A stretch of 34,423 nt of DNA from an uncultured Bacilli bacterium (GCA_949439935.1 CASRZA010000007.1:1-34423), one strand, 5' to 3'; numbered from the stretch's first letter, positions 1 to 7,163 are shown. Notes: a model not told the origin generated them from the sequence alone. Made by a program: numbers and translations.

Positions 1-54
1 TGTGTTTTATCCGGACCTTGTGTTTTATCCGGACCTTGTGTTTTATCCGGACCT
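1..54. repeat. 18-bp tandem repeat, three exact copies
   Basis: The unit TGTGTTTTATCCGGACCT occurs three times in a row with no mismatch. On the minus strand it reads AAGGTCCGGATAAAACAC and lies just downstream of the promoter at 68-97, so it would be in the 5' leader of a minus-strand gene beyond the left edge. A degenerate one-and-a-half copy version is in the leader of the small secreted protein gene (around 25883-25913), and one partial copy is in the leader of its pseudogene (around 28085-28100). Confidence 0.9.
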
Positions 55-67
55 TATCTACTCTTAA

Positions 68-97
68 ATTCTAACCCTACGGATACCTTCTTGTCAA
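68..97 (-). promoter_or_regulatory. Candidate promoter for a gene left of the window
   Basis: The minus strand shows TTGACA (97-92), an 18-bp spacer and TAGAAT (73-68). It points out of the left edge and is followed by the three 18-bp repeats. The AAGCTTGACAAG segment carrying this -35 box is also conserved in the leaders at about 25950 and 28135. There, better promoters lie further upstream, so the segment may be a leader element rather than a -35 box in those copies. Confidence 0.5.
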
Positions 98-100
98 GCT

Positions 101-169
101 TTTTCGACATTTTCAACGGCTACTTTTCGACATTTTCAACGGCTACATTTCGACATTTTCAACGGCTTA
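101..169. repeat. 23-bp tandem repeat, three copies
   Basis: Three copies with a 23-bp period begin at 101, 124 and 147. They share the core CGACATTTTCAACGGCT and differ only at the unit ends. They lie between the stop codon of the epimerase gene and the promoter at 68-97, directly upstream of that promoter. Repeated binding sites for a regulator are possible, but nothing in the sequence names one. Confidence 0.85.
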
Positions 170-174
170 ATTAT

Positions 175-1113
175 TTACTTATTTTTAGCGTCTCTTCGTT
201 TTTTTCTTCCACTAATTCGTTTGAAAATCAAATATTTAGGATAATTAAAAATCTTTAATAATAAGACTTTTACACCACTATTTTTTCTAGAGATATCTTC
301 TATTACCGTTTTCAAATCGTCACATTTAATATCTAGAATTTTATTAAGTGCATCGCCATCTTCAAAAGTACCGTAGTAAAGAGTTCTATTAAACAATCTT
401 ATTTTCCCAGTGCTTCGGTATAAAGCCACGATAACTTGCGATGAGTTTTCTTCGAATCCACTTATGTTATACACCTTGCCAAGAACTTTTTTGGATTTCA
501 TAATGCCAATAACGATATTGTTCAAATCATCCTTAGTAATAAAATCCATTTTAGAATCTAATCTCATCGAATTTAAAAAGTAATTGTTCTTTGTTAAAAC
601 GACAGGCATTCTTAAAATTACGTATTTTCTTAAATTACTTTTAATATACTCTTCACTTCTAACTAAGCTGACAGAATAATAGTCATCTGGATAGTTGCTC
701 TCTGTGCCCACAGTAAGTCTGCGCTTCGCCATCTTAGTCGCACCATAGATACTGATAAATGACATATAAATGTATACACATTCAGGGTTAGTTTCCTTAA
801 TTGCATCTACTATATTTTTTGTACCTCCGTAGTTAATCGAATTTGCAACAGTAGAATTCAAATTAGCTAATGGTGGCATGATTCCCGCGTAATCTATTAC
901 GATGTCATTTCTTTTAACTAAATCCCTAACTAAATTTTCATCCTCGACGTCGCCGTAGACGATCTTTACGATGTTTTTATATTTCTGTAATCTCTTTATA
1001 CTACTTTTGCTTTCTAAATCTAAAATTGTAACGTTGTAATTAGTATCGATAAGTTTTTGTACTAAATTAAAACCTATCTTTCCGGCCCCACCGGTAATCA
1101 ATACACCCTTCAT
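175..1113 (-). CDS. NAD-dependent epimerase/dehydratase-like (extended SDR), atypical
   Basis: This 312-residue protein has an N-terminal Rossmann fold with GGAGKIG at residues 8-14 and the acidic residue D32 after the second strand, as in NAD-binding extended SDR enzymes. The usual Ser plus YxxxK catalytic set is only partly present. Ser is in the SFISIYG region (118-121) and Tyr is at 146, but the Lys position is Leu150 (YSVSL). The C-terminal substrate half is divergent and ends in a basic tail. It is the last gene of a three-gene minus-strand unit. Its ribosome site GGAGG is made from the final codons of the ZIP gene, with the stop codon 1 nt from this start. Substrate is unknown. With the Lys missing it may be a weak enzyme or only bind a nucleotide. 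Confidence 0.8.
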   Translation of the reverse strand: MKGVLITGGAGKIGFNLVQKLIDTNYNVTILDLESKSSIKRLQKYKNIVKIVYGDVEDENLVRDLVKRNDIVIDYAGIMPPLANLNSTVANSINYGGTKNIVDAIKETNPECVYIYMSFISIYGATKMAKRRLTVGTESNYPDDYYSVSLVRSEEYIKSNLRKYVILRMPVVLTKNNYFLNSMRLDSKMDFITKDDLNNIVIGIMKSKKVLGKVYNISGFEENSSQVIVALYRSTGKIRLFNRTLYYGTFEDGDALNKILDIKCDDLKTVIEDISRKNSGVKVLLLKIFNYPKYLIFKRISGRKKRRDAKNK

Positions 1114-1114
1114 A

Positions 1115-1849
1115 TTATCCTCCGATTATCAAAATTATAACCATGAATAGAACTCCAGTTATAAGTCCTGCAGTAGAATATTTCTTATTCTTAGAAGTTC
1201 CTAATTCAGTCAATAACTCGAATAATACTAAATAGATTATCATTCCTATTGTCAAACTCATCAAAGATCCCAATATAAAATCGTCTATAGACTTAAAAAT
1301 CATCATTATTATAGCACCAAAAACTGTACTCAAAGTAAGCAATAAAATGTTCAAAAAGACGCTTGTTTTATTCTTTTTCGTTTCATTCAAAGTTGCAGTT
1401 ATCTCTATACCAAAAGGAATGTTGTGAAGTCCAACCCCGATTGCCATTAATAATCCTGCCTTAAAATCGACTAATGCAATATTATAAATTCCTACTCCCT
1501 CGATAACGTTGTGAACGATCAAAGCTAAAGAACTTATAATTCCTATATGCTTTAAATGCCTGTCATGCGTTTTAATTTCTTCATCATGATCGTGATGGGG
1601 AACTAATATATCAATAAGCTTCAATGTGACGATTCCTATCACGATAAAAACGTACATAAAAATCGTACCTTTTTCTTCTAAAAGCTCCAAGACTTCCGGA
1701 ACGATGTCGAACGCTAACAATAACAGCATCACCGAAAAGGCCATACCTATACTGAATTCGACGAGCCCTTTTCTATTCTTTCCAAAAAACGCTAGGAGTG
1801 CTCCTACTAAAAAGAAAGCACCAGCAATTAAAGTAGCAAGAAAAGCCAT
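1115..1849 (-). CDS. ZIP-family metal transporter
   Basis: This 244-residue integral membrane protein has about eight hydrophobic segments. A histidine-rich loop (residues 85-101, PHHDHDE...) precedes the two metal-site helices, HNVIEG at 113-118 and HNIPFG at 142-147. These match the HNxPEG-type signatures of ZIP (ZupT/GufA-like) zinc or iron importers. The second site has Phe where Glu is usual, so metal choice is uncertain. It sits between the membrane-anchored unknown and the epimerase and is probably co-transcribed from the promoter at 2388-2416. It starts 4 bp after the stop of the upstream gene. Zinc or another divalent metal is an inference from the family. Confidence 0.88.
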   Translation of the reverse strand: MAFLATLIAGAFFLVGALLAFFGKNRKGLVEFSIGMAFSVMLLLLAFDIVPEVLELLEEKGTIFMYVFIVIGIVTLKLIDILVPHHDHDEEIKTHDRHLKHIGIISSLALIVHNVIEGVGIYNIALVDFKAGLLMAIGVGLHNIPFGIEITATLNETKKNKTSVFLNILLLTLSTVFGAIIMMIFKSIDDFILGSLMSLTIGMIIYLVLFELLTELGTSKNKKYSTAGLITGVLFMVIILIIGG

Positions 1850-1853
1850 AATT

Positions 1854-2369
1854 TTACTCCTGTTCTAATACGATGTCGGATTTAAATATCTCCACATTAC
1901 CTTTATCGTCATTTAATGAATAATTCAATTTAAATTTTTTATTACTTAAGAAATCTATTGATATATTAGATCCTAAGATTACTTTTTTTAAAGATTTATT
2001 ATTTAACGATCCAGAATTATACAGAATGTAATTATTTGTTATTTCATCATAAACGTATAATTGCCATTCTAAACCATTTGAACTTTCAAAAAGTTCCACA
2101 TTTTCAAAGTATAAATTAAACTTTGCACTTTGCTTCTCTCCTCGAACGTATTGCACAGAGAACTTTATCTCTTCGACTTTCGCATCGACTGAATCATCTT
2201 CTATCGACGTTTTACCATCCAAAACGAGATCAGGTTTATCCTTAAGCATCGTTACATACCTGGTATTATCCTTAATGTTTTTCATCTTGAAAAAATAAAT
2301 ACTTCCAAATATCATCGGAACTACTAAAGCGATGATGACTGCGACTACAAAGTATGATCTGTCGTTCAT
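1854..2369 (-). CDS. Membrane-anchored extracytoplasmic protein of unknown function
   Basis: I do not recognise this family. The protein has one N-terminal membrane helix (VVAVIIALVVPMIFGSIYFF) followed by about 140 polar residues likely outside the cell, rich in beta-strand-like alternation. A GTG start nine bases upstream (2378) is possible, but AAGGTGAG lies at good distance from the ATG at 2369, giving 171 residues. It is the first gene after the promoter at 2388-2416 and just downstream of tsaD. Co-expression with the ZIP transporter could mean a role in metal handling, but no metal-binding motif is visible. Confidence 0.7.
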   Translation of the reverse strand: MNDRSYFVVAVIIALVVPMIFGSIYFFKMKNIKDNTRYVTMLKDKPDLVLDGKTSIEDDSVDAKVEEIKFSVQYVRGEKQSAKFNLYFENVELFESSNGLEWQLYVYDEITNNYILYNSGSLNNKSLKKVILGSNISIDFLSNKKFKLNYSLNDDKGNVEIFKSDIVLEQE

Positions 2370-2387
2370 CCTACTCACCTTATGATA

Positions 2388-2416
2388 ATTCTACTATATT
2401 TTGCTATTTATTGCAA
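2388..2416 (-). promoter_or_regulatory. Promoter of the unknown-ZIP-epimerase unit
   Basis: The minus strand carries TTGCAA, a 17-bp spacer and TAGAAT. The -35 box abuts the tsaD stop codon (2417-2419). No terminator is visible after tsaD, so read-through from the t6A genes is also likely. Confidence 0.6.
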
Positions 2417-3436
2417 TTAGTCTTTTTTGTCGAAAAAATACTCGTGACTTTTAGCGTTCAAAGTAAAATTAGAAAAATCGTTCTTCAAAAACAAAGGATA
2501 CGCAGCCGCAGCAATCATAGTGGCATTATCTGTACAATACCTCATAGGTGGTACAGAAAAGTGTACACTCTTTTCCTCACACATGTTTCTTAATTCATCT
2601 CTAAGATAGGCATTAGCGCTTACTCCTCCAGCGACGATCATCCTCGAACTGTCATATTTCTCGATTGCTAAACGAGACTTTCTGACGAGCTGCTCGACCG
2701 CGACGTCCTGAAAAGATCTCGCCAAGTCGTCTACGTTGACTTCCTTTCCTCTTTGCTTTTCATTGTGCACTAGATTGATTATATAGCTCTTAAGTCCACT
2801 GAAAGAAAAGTTTAACGAATCGTCGTCCATCGGCTTTGGCAAATCGTACGTGTGCTTACCCAAAAGAGCATGCTTGTCTATATTAGGTCCACCAGGATAT
2901 TTAAATCCTATTATCCTAGCGATCTTATCATAGCATTCCCCGACCGCATCATCGAGAGTCGATCCTAACACTTCAAAATCATAATCGCCTTTGAGAAGTA
3001 TAAGCTCTGTATGCCCTCCACTGACAACTAATCCTAAAGATGGAAACTCGATTCGCTCGACCAAATTATTTGCATAGATATGTCCTGCAATGTGGTGTAC
3101 CGCAATCAAAGGCTTTTTGTAGATTAAACTCAATGTCTTTGCAAATTCTATGCCTACTAACAGGCATCCCATTAGCCCTGGTGCATATGTGACGGCAATC
3201 GCATCTATCATGTCCCAAGATATTCCAGAATTGCTCATGACGTCTTCCAAAACGAAAGTTATATTTTCTGTATGCATCCTGCTCGCAATTTCCGGCACTA
3301 CTCCTCCAAAATTAGCATGCGTATCCATCTGAGTGGAAACACACGTATAGACATCCTCGACACCGTTTTTTACGATCGAAATACTGGTCTCATCACAACT
3401 CGATTCTATTCCTAAAATATACACATCTTTTTTCAT
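2417..3436 (-). CDS. tsaD: tRNA threonylcarbamoyltransferase TsaD
   Basis: TsaD (formerly Gcp/YgjD) transfers the threonylcarbamoyl group from TC-AMP to A37 of ANN-decoding tRNAs, working with TsaB and TsaE. The 339-residue length is standard. The ASKHA-fold start GIESSCDETS (9-18), the metal-site histidines in HHIAGH (114-119), the GGVVPEIASRMH segment and the C-terminal CTDNATMIAAAA are all present. It is last in the tsaB-rimI-tsaD run, one base after rimI ends, so translation is probably coupled. Confidence 0.98.
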   Translation of the reverse strand: MKKDVYILGIESSCDETSISIVKNGVEDVYTCVSTQMDTHANFGGVVPEIASRMHTENITFVLEDVMSNSGISWDMIDAIAVTYAPGLMGCLLVGIEFAKTLSLIYKKPLIAVHHIAGHIYANNLVERIEFPSLGLVVSGGHTELILLKGDYDFEVLGSTLDDAVGECYDKIARIIGFKYPGGPNIDKHALLGKHTYDLPKPMDDDSLNFSFSGLKSYIINLVHNEKQRGKEVNVDDLARSFQDVAVEQLVRKSRLAIEKYDSSRMIVAGGVSANAYLRDELRNMCEEKSVHFSVPPMRYCTDNATMIAAAAYPLFLKNDFSNFTLNAKSHEYFFDKKD

Positions 3437-3437
3437 T

Positions 3438-3839
3438 TCATATCACCTTTTCCATAGAAAATGCGCTTTCTCCATTCCTATGATAATTTTTAATCTCTCT
3501 CAAAACAACAAATCCATTCTTTTTATAAAAATCCATTGCCATTTCATTACTTTTTCTAACTTCCAATATTACTTTAGAAACGCCACTTAACTTCTCCAGA
3601 TAGTGTAACATCTCTGTCCCCAATCCGAGGCCTCTTTCGGTTTCTGACACAACTATGTACAGCAACTCCAAAACTTCATAGACTTGCATGTACTGTGCAA
3701 AACCCACCACTTTTCCACAACGCTCATAAACTATAACCTGTTCTAAATCGCTTTTTCTAGACACATCATAATCACAATCGAATATTTTTCCAAGTTCATT
3801 TACGATACTGTGATCAGCTTCCTTGTATTCTCTTATCAT
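3438..3839 (-). CDS. rimI: GNAT N-acetyltransferase, RimI-like
   Basis: This 133-residue GNAT-fold protein has the acetyl-CoA loop motif RGLGLGTEML (V-S-E-T-E-R-G-L-G-L-G) and the C-terminal FYKKNGFVVLREIKNYH typical of RimI. RimI acetylates the N-terminal Ala of ribosomal protein S18, and in Firmicutes it is commonly encoded between tsaB and tsaD, as here. The start overlaps the end of tsaB by 4 bp (ATGA). The assignment rests on motif and position; other GNAT substrates are possible. Confidence 0.88.
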   Translation of the reverse strand: MIREYKEADHSIVNELGKIFDCDYDVSRKSDLEQVIVYERCGKVVGFAQYMQVYEVLELLYIVVSETERGLGLGTEMLHYLEKLSGVSKVILEVRKSNEMAMDFYKKNGFVVLREIKNYHRNGESAFSMEKVI

Positions 3840-4399
3840 TTTAAAGCATCGATTTCCTTTATATAGATCGGATTTACAACGTGTGGATTAACAGCGTCCA
3901 AATGAGTTGTATAATCTACAATCTTTTCTATATCAATTTGTTTCTCGTCTAAAACCTCAAAACCATTTTTTAGAACGTATTCCTCAAAGTCGCTTCGCCT
4001 TTGATACAAGAATTCACCATATTCTCCATCTTTACAAAGTGCACTATAGACTCCCTTCGAGTCTTCGACAGTAACTATATCAAAATGCTTATCTGAACTC
4101 ACTCCATACATTTCTAAAGAAGTTATGGTTTTAATAGGGATATTTTTACAATACGCGATAGTTTTGGCTACAGTGACGCCCATTCTTACTCCCGTAAAGC
4201 TTCCAGGACCATTTACGACGATCAATTCGTCTATATCCTCAATTTTACAATTTCCACGTTGCAGAACTTTCTCCAAAGTCGGAATCGTAACTTCACTATG
4301 ACTTCTATGGCTAGTAGCATCTTCTCTTATTATCGTCTCGCCATCTTTAAATATAATCCTCACACATTCGCTATGTGTATCTATAAAAAGAGTTTTCAT
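3836..4399 (-). CDS. tsaB: t6A biosynthesis scaffold protein TsaB
   Basis: TsaB is an inactive ASKHA-fold partner of TsaD needed for the t6A37 tRNA modification. The N-terminal FIDTHSECVRIIF and the middle GPGSFTGVRMGVT signature are diagnostic. At 187 residues it is a little shorter than the usual 220-230, mainly in the C-terminal half. The ribosome site AGGAGG lies 6 bases before the ATG. It has its own -10 box (4423-4428) after the terminator that follows tsaE. Confidence 0.95.
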   Translation of the reverse strand: MKTLFIDTHSECVRIIFKDGETIIREDATSHRSHSEVTIPTLEKVLQRGNCKIEDIDELIVVNGPGSFTGVRMGVTVAKTIAYCKNIPIKTITSLEMYGVSSDKHFDIVTVEDSKGVYSALCKDGEYGEFLYQRRSDFEEYVLKNGFEVLDEKQIDIEKIVDYTTHLDAVNPHVVNPIYIKEIDALK

Positions 4400-4422
4400 A
4401 ACATGCCTCCTAAATTGACTCT

Positions 4423-4428
4423 ATTATA
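4423..4428 (-). promoter_or_regulatory. -10 box ahead of tsaB
   Basis: TATAAT on the minus strand lies about 24 bases before the tsaB start and directly after the terminator of tsaE. The -35 region is only a T-rich run, so the promoter is weak or relies on read-through. Confidence 0.4.
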
Positions 4429-4440
4429 CAACAATTTACA

Positions 4441-4467
4441 AAAAAAAAATAGAACAAGTTGCTCTAT
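4441..4467 (-). terminator. Intrinsic terminator between tsaE and tsaB
   Basis: The minus strand forms a 7-bp stem ATAGAGC / GTTCTAT (one G-U pair) with loop AACTT, followed by nine T. The tsaE stop codon TAG lies in the stem. It splits what is often one operon, suggesting partial termination. Confidence 0.65.
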
Positions 4468-4931
4468 AAAACGGCACTTACGACATCTTCATAGGCTTGA
4501 CCATATGGCTTTAGAGTCAAAACTCTCGTCTCTTCGTCGATGACCTTAAACTTGATTTCTAGTCTTTCCTCAGGTAATGAGTCCTTTATGATGTCAGACC
4601 ATTCTATGATCGTTACTCCGCCTTTGTTAAAATAGTCAGTCAATCCGACAGAGCCATCATCACCATCTTCTAATCTATAGACGTCCATATGATATAGAGG
4701 CATCTCGCCATTTAAATACTCTTTGACTAATGTAAAAGTAGGACTAGTGATCGTCTCCTCGATACCTAAAGATTCAGCGAAACCTTTTACAAATACCGTC
4801 TTCCCACTTCCTAGTTCTCCACGCAAACAAATTACCATGTTAGGAAATTTTTCTGACTCAATATTTTGAGCCAATTCCATAGTATCATCTTCACAATGGC
4901 TAGTAAATTTATATTCATTTTCATTATTCAT
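4464..4931 (-). CDS. tsaE: t6A biosynthesis ATPase TsaE
   Basis: TsaE is the ATPase that drives turnover of the TsaB-TsaD complex. The Walker A motif GELGSGKT is at residues 38-45, followed by the conserved SPTFTLVKEY and YHMDVYRLED segments and IIEWSD. At 155 residues it is normal length. It is the first gene of the t6A block, with a well-formed promoter at 4949-4978. Confidence 0.96.
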   Translation of the reverse strand: MNNENEYKFTSHCEDDTMELAQNIESEKFPNMVICLRGELGSGKTVFVKGFAESLGIEETITSPTFTLVKEYLNGEMPLYHMDVYRLEDGDDGSVGLTDYFNKGGVTIIEWSDIIKDSLPEERLEIKFKVIDEETRVLTLKPYGQAYEDVVSAVL

Positions 4932-4948
4932 ATCTTATCACCATAATA

Positions 4949-4978
4949 ATTATATACAATATGCATCGAGAACGTCAA
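4949..4978 (-). promoter_or_regulatory. tsaE promoter
   Basis: TTGACG (4978-4973), 18-bp spacer, TATAAT (4954-4949), about 20 bases ahead of the tsaE start. Confidence 0.7.
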
Positions 4979-5023
4979 CCTATTTTACTACAATTTTGCA
5001 TTTTTACAGACTCTTCTAAAATT

Positions 5024-5053
5024 AAAAAGAATAACCCGAAGATTATCCCTTTT
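5024..5053 (-). terminator. Terminator after hsp20, UUCG tetraloop
   Basis: On the minus strand AAAAGGGATAATC pairs with GGTTATTCTTTTT across a TTCG loop, with G-U pairs, ending in a T run. Two other perfect hairpins lie between it and the hsp20 stop: ATGTAAAC / GTTTACAT (about 5079-5100) and AATAGTATA / TATACTATT (about 5103-5137), the latter overlapping the hsp20 stop. Confidence 0.75.
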
Positions 5054-5132
5054 ACCTAGGCTCTATTACAAGCCCACACATGTAAACTGTACCGTTTACA
5101 TTAATAGTATATACATTTCTATAAATTTTATA

Positions 5133-5525
5133 CTATTTTATTTGTATTTGTTTTTTCGAAGGTTTTTCCTCGACCTTAGGTACTATCACTCTCAAAGTAC
5201 CCTTCTTGAATTCTGCTTCGACAGATTCAGGATCGATATCACCTACATAAAATGAACGGCTAAACTTTCCATATCGTCTTTCGCGACGTATATAGTTCTT
5301 ATCTTCTTCTTTATCTTCAGTGCTTGTTTCAGCAGAGATAGTGAGATACCCATTGTCACATTCTATATTGATGTCGTCCTTGTCATATCCAGGAGCATCC
5401 ATAACGATGTTATAGTTTCCGTCCTTTTCATAAATATCGCATTTCATTTGTTCCTTTACGGTAGGTTCAAAGAAATCGTCAAAGAAATCATCACCTAAAT
5501 AAAATTTTCTTGGAATTAAATTCAT
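5133..5525 (-). CDS. Small heat-shock protein, Hsp20/alpha-crystallin family
   Basis: This is an ATP-independent holdase that keeps unfolding proteins soluble. The open frame extends upstream, but the real start is the ATG at 5525, giving the family-typical MNLIPRKF and 130 residues. AGGAGAG lies before that ATG, and the upstream part overlaps the operator and promoter. The alpha-crystallin domain runs from about residue 27 (KCDIYEKDGNYNIVMDAPG) to the conserved A-x-x-x-n-G-x-L box (AEFKKGTLRVIVPK), followed by the IQI C-terminal tail used for oligomer contacts. Heat control by HrcA is indicated by the CIRCE element just upstream. Confidence 0.96.
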   Translation of the reverse strand: MNLIPRKFYLGDDFFDDFFEPTVKEQMKCDIYEKDGNYNIVMDAPGYDKDDINIECDNGYLTISAETSTEDKEEDKNYIRRERRYGKFSRSFYVGDIDPESVEAEFKKGTLRVIVPKVEEKPSKKQIQIK

Positions 5526-5550
5526 CTTCCATCTCTCCTTTTCTGATATA

Positions 5551-5579
5551 ATCATATCACTATAATTAGCACTTGTCAA
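5551..5579 (-). promoter_or_regulatory. hsp20 promoter
   Basis: TTGACA (5579-5574), 17-bp spacer, TATGAT (5556-5551). The -35 box lies inside the CIRCE operator, so a bound repressor would block RNA polymerase. Confidence 0.8.
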
Positions 5580-5592
5580 CATAAAGTGCTAA
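5566..5592. promoter_or_regulatory. CIRCE operator (HrcA site)
   Basis: The arms TTAGCACTT (5566-5574) and AAGTGCTAA (5584-5592) form a perfect 9-9-9 inverted repeat. The CIRCE consensus is TTAGCACTC-N9-GAGTGCTAA; only the innermost base of each arm differs, and in a compensating way. HrcA repression of hsp20 follows from the known role of this element. Confidence 0.92.
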
Positions 5593-5642
5593 TAAATTGA
5601 AATATGTCATTCTTATTATGTAAAAACTCCACCAAAATATAC

Positions 5643-5667
5643 AAAAATTCGAGTTAAACCCGAATTA
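5643..5667 (-). terminator. Terminator after the cyclophilin gene
   Basis: The minus strand forms stem AATTCGGG / CTCGAATT (one G-U) with a TTTAA loop, followed by a short T run. It overlaps the stop codon. Confidence 0.6.
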
Positions 5668-6282
5668 TTTATCATCTTCATCAGACGTTGAATCTAAAAT
5701 AGTAACTTTTTCTATTATTGGCTGCTTTTCTTTTGCAACTAAACCAGTAAGCTGATTTTCTGGTGTGACGTTTTCAGCTATGTCATCTACTACGTCCATA
5801 CCGTCTGTCACATGACCAAAAGCGGCATAATCGCCATCTAAAGATAAAGCATCTTTATGCACGATGAAGAATTGACTGGATGCACTGTTCATATCATCCT
5901 GTCTTCTTGCCATCGAGATGACTCCTCTCACATGAGATATATTATTTTCGACCCCGTTTTCTTTAAACTCTCCTTTAATAGGATTTTCTGATCCACCTGT
6001 TGTATCAAATTTAGGATCTCCACCTTGTATCATAAAGTTTTTAACGATTCTATGAAAGGTCAATCCATCGTAGAAGCCATCGTTCGCTAAATTTACGAAG
6101 TTTGTAACCGTTATAGGCGCAACGTCAGCATCTAATTCGAGTTTTATTACTCCCATATCTTTAACCTTTATTTCAGCATTAATTTTTCCTGTCAAAAGAT
6201 TTTCCTCCTTCTCTTTACCACATCCACATAGGGCAAAAGTTGCACAAATTAAAATAGTTAAAACTAATAATTTCTTTCTCAT
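5665..6282 (-). CDS. Lipoprotein cyclophilin-type peptidyl-prolyl isomerase
   Basis: The enzyme catalyses cis-trans isomerisation of prolyl bonds and here probably helps fold exported proteins. The N-terminus is a lipoprotein signal: MRKK, a hydrophobic stretch, then LCG-C with Cys21 as the likely lipidated residue. The cyclophilin domain fills residues 36-195 and contains FHRIVKNFMIQGGDP with the catalytic Arg, SASSQFFI and the FGHV segment. At 205 residues it is typical of Gram-positive lipoprotein cyclophilins. It has its own promoter (6316-6344) and terminator, so it is a single-gene unit. Confidence 0.94.
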   Translation of the reverse strand: MRKKLLVLTILICATFALCGCGKEKEENLLTGKINAEIKVKDMGVIKLELDADVAPITVTNFVNLANDGFYDGLTFHRIVKNFMIQGGDPKFDTTGGSENPIKGEFKENGVENNISHVRGVISMARRQDDMNSASSQFFIVHKDALSLDGDYAAFGHVTDGMDVVDDIAENVTPENQLTGLVAKEKQPIIEKVTILDSTSDEDDK

Positions 6283-6315
6283 TTATTTCATTCCTCCATT
6301 CTTGCCACTATATAA

Positions 6316-6344
6316 TATATACTACAATTCACATGTTAAGTCAA
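6316..6344 (-). promoter_or_regulatory. Promoter of the cyclophilin gene
   Basis: TTGACT (6344-6339), 17-bp spacer, TATATA (6321-6316). The -35 box includes the TGA stop codon of the upstream nucleotidylyltransferase gene (6341-6343). Confidence 0.6.
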
Positions 6345-7072
6345 TTGAAATCTCTCACGTCACAAGAAGCATCTAATAGTGCATCGAAAGTCCCAGCATC
6401 GTACCATTTGACTTCGTTGTCCATGACGACCGCTTTCAATTTTTCTTCACTCAAGTACATGGCGTTTACTTCAGCCATCTCGTATTCCCCTCGCGATGAC
6501 ATCTTTATTTTATCTACCTTATCGAAGATCGTATTATCATAGAAGAACAGTCCAGTCGAAATTAAATTGCTCTTAGGATTCTCCGGCTTTTCTTCAAACG
6601 ATACTACCACATCATTTTTATCGATTTCCAACACGCCAAATCTTCTAGCATCTTGAACCGTATAAGCGAAAATAGTGGAATAGCCCTCTTTCATATTCAT
6701 TTCAACTACATTTTTAATCTTATTAAGATTTCTTCCTATAAAAATATTGTCCGCGAACAACAAAGCACAACCCTCGCCATTCAAAAATTCGCGAGATACT
6801 TTGAAAGCTCCTCCGCTCCCATCTTGAACTTTCTGAATCTCGTATGTGATTTTAACTCCGAACTCTTCTCCAAAACCGAGTTGATCTCTAATCATTTCTT
6901 TGTTCGTATCTGATACTACTACCAAAATGTCATTTACGCCGAGTTCCTTAAGCAATTCTAAAGAATAATAGATCATCGGTTTATCATAGATCGGCAACAG
7001 TATCTTTGGAATCACTTTTGTAAGAGGCATCAACCTTGTACCTTTCCCAGCTGCTAAAATAACACCTTTCAT
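6341..7072 (-). CDS. Sugar-phosphate nucleotidylyltransferase (RmlA/glucose-1-phosphate type)
   Basis: The enzyme would activate a sugar-1-phosphate with an NTP to make an NDP-sugar for the polysaccharide locus next door. The N-terminal MKGVILAAGKGTRLMPLT is the nucleotide-binding signature, followed by PKILLPIYDKPMIYYSLELL, close to the RmlA box. FADNIF and VSFEEKPENPKSNL supply the sugar- and metal-site segments. At 243 residues it lacks the C-terminal part of classical RmlA (about 290) and resembles the short forms. The sugar and the base (dTTP or UTP) cannot be told from the sequence. The -10 box is at 7096-7101. Confidence 0.88.
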   Translation of the reverse strand: MKGVILAAGKGTRLMPLTKVIPKILLPIYDKPMIYYSLELLKELGVNDILVVVSDTNKEMIRDQLGFGEEFGVKITYEIQKVQDGSGGAFKVSREFLNGEGCALLFADNIFIGRNLNKIKNVVEMNMKEGYSTIFAYTVQDARRFGVLEIDKNDVVVSFEEKPENPKSNLISTGLFFYDNTIFDKVDKIKMSSRGEYEMAEVNAMYLSEEKLKAVVMDNEVKWYDAGTFDALLDASCDVRDFN

Positions 7073-7095
7073 AATTAACCCTACTTTCTACTTAT

Positions 7096-7101
7096 ATGAT
7101 A
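7096..7101 (-). promoter_or_regulatory. Extended -10 box of the nucleotidylyltransferase gene
   Basis: TGGTATCAT on the minus strand, about 24 bases before the start and downstream of the terminator at 7135-7158. No clear -35 box is seen. Confidence 0.45.
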
Positions 7102-7134
7102 CCATAAATTAACCAAAACTATAATATAAACTTT

Positions 7135-7158
7135 AAAAAAGTAGATTTCTCTACTTTT
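7135..7158 (-). terminator. Terminator after the small membrane protein gene
   Basis: The minus strand has a perfect 9-bp stem AAAAGTAGA / TCTACTTTT with a GAAA tetraloop and following T residues. It closes the four-gene unit 7164-9858. Confidence 0.85.
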
Positions 7159-7163
7159 CAATT

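Noticed and set aside
92-97. Treating the conserved TTGACA/G in the leaders at 25950 and 28135 as the -35 box of those genes
   Set aside because: Both have much better promoters upstream (25985-26014 and 28172-28201), and no good -10 box follows the conserved segment there.
1-170. CRISPR array from the repeated units at the left edge
   Set aside because: The units are directly adjacent with no unique spacers, and there are only three of each. They are tandem repeats.
6268-6285. Two-codon ORF (ATG AAA TAA) ahead of the cyclophilin start
   Set aside because: It lies only about one base from GGAGG, too close to initiate; it is probably just the spacer before the true start.
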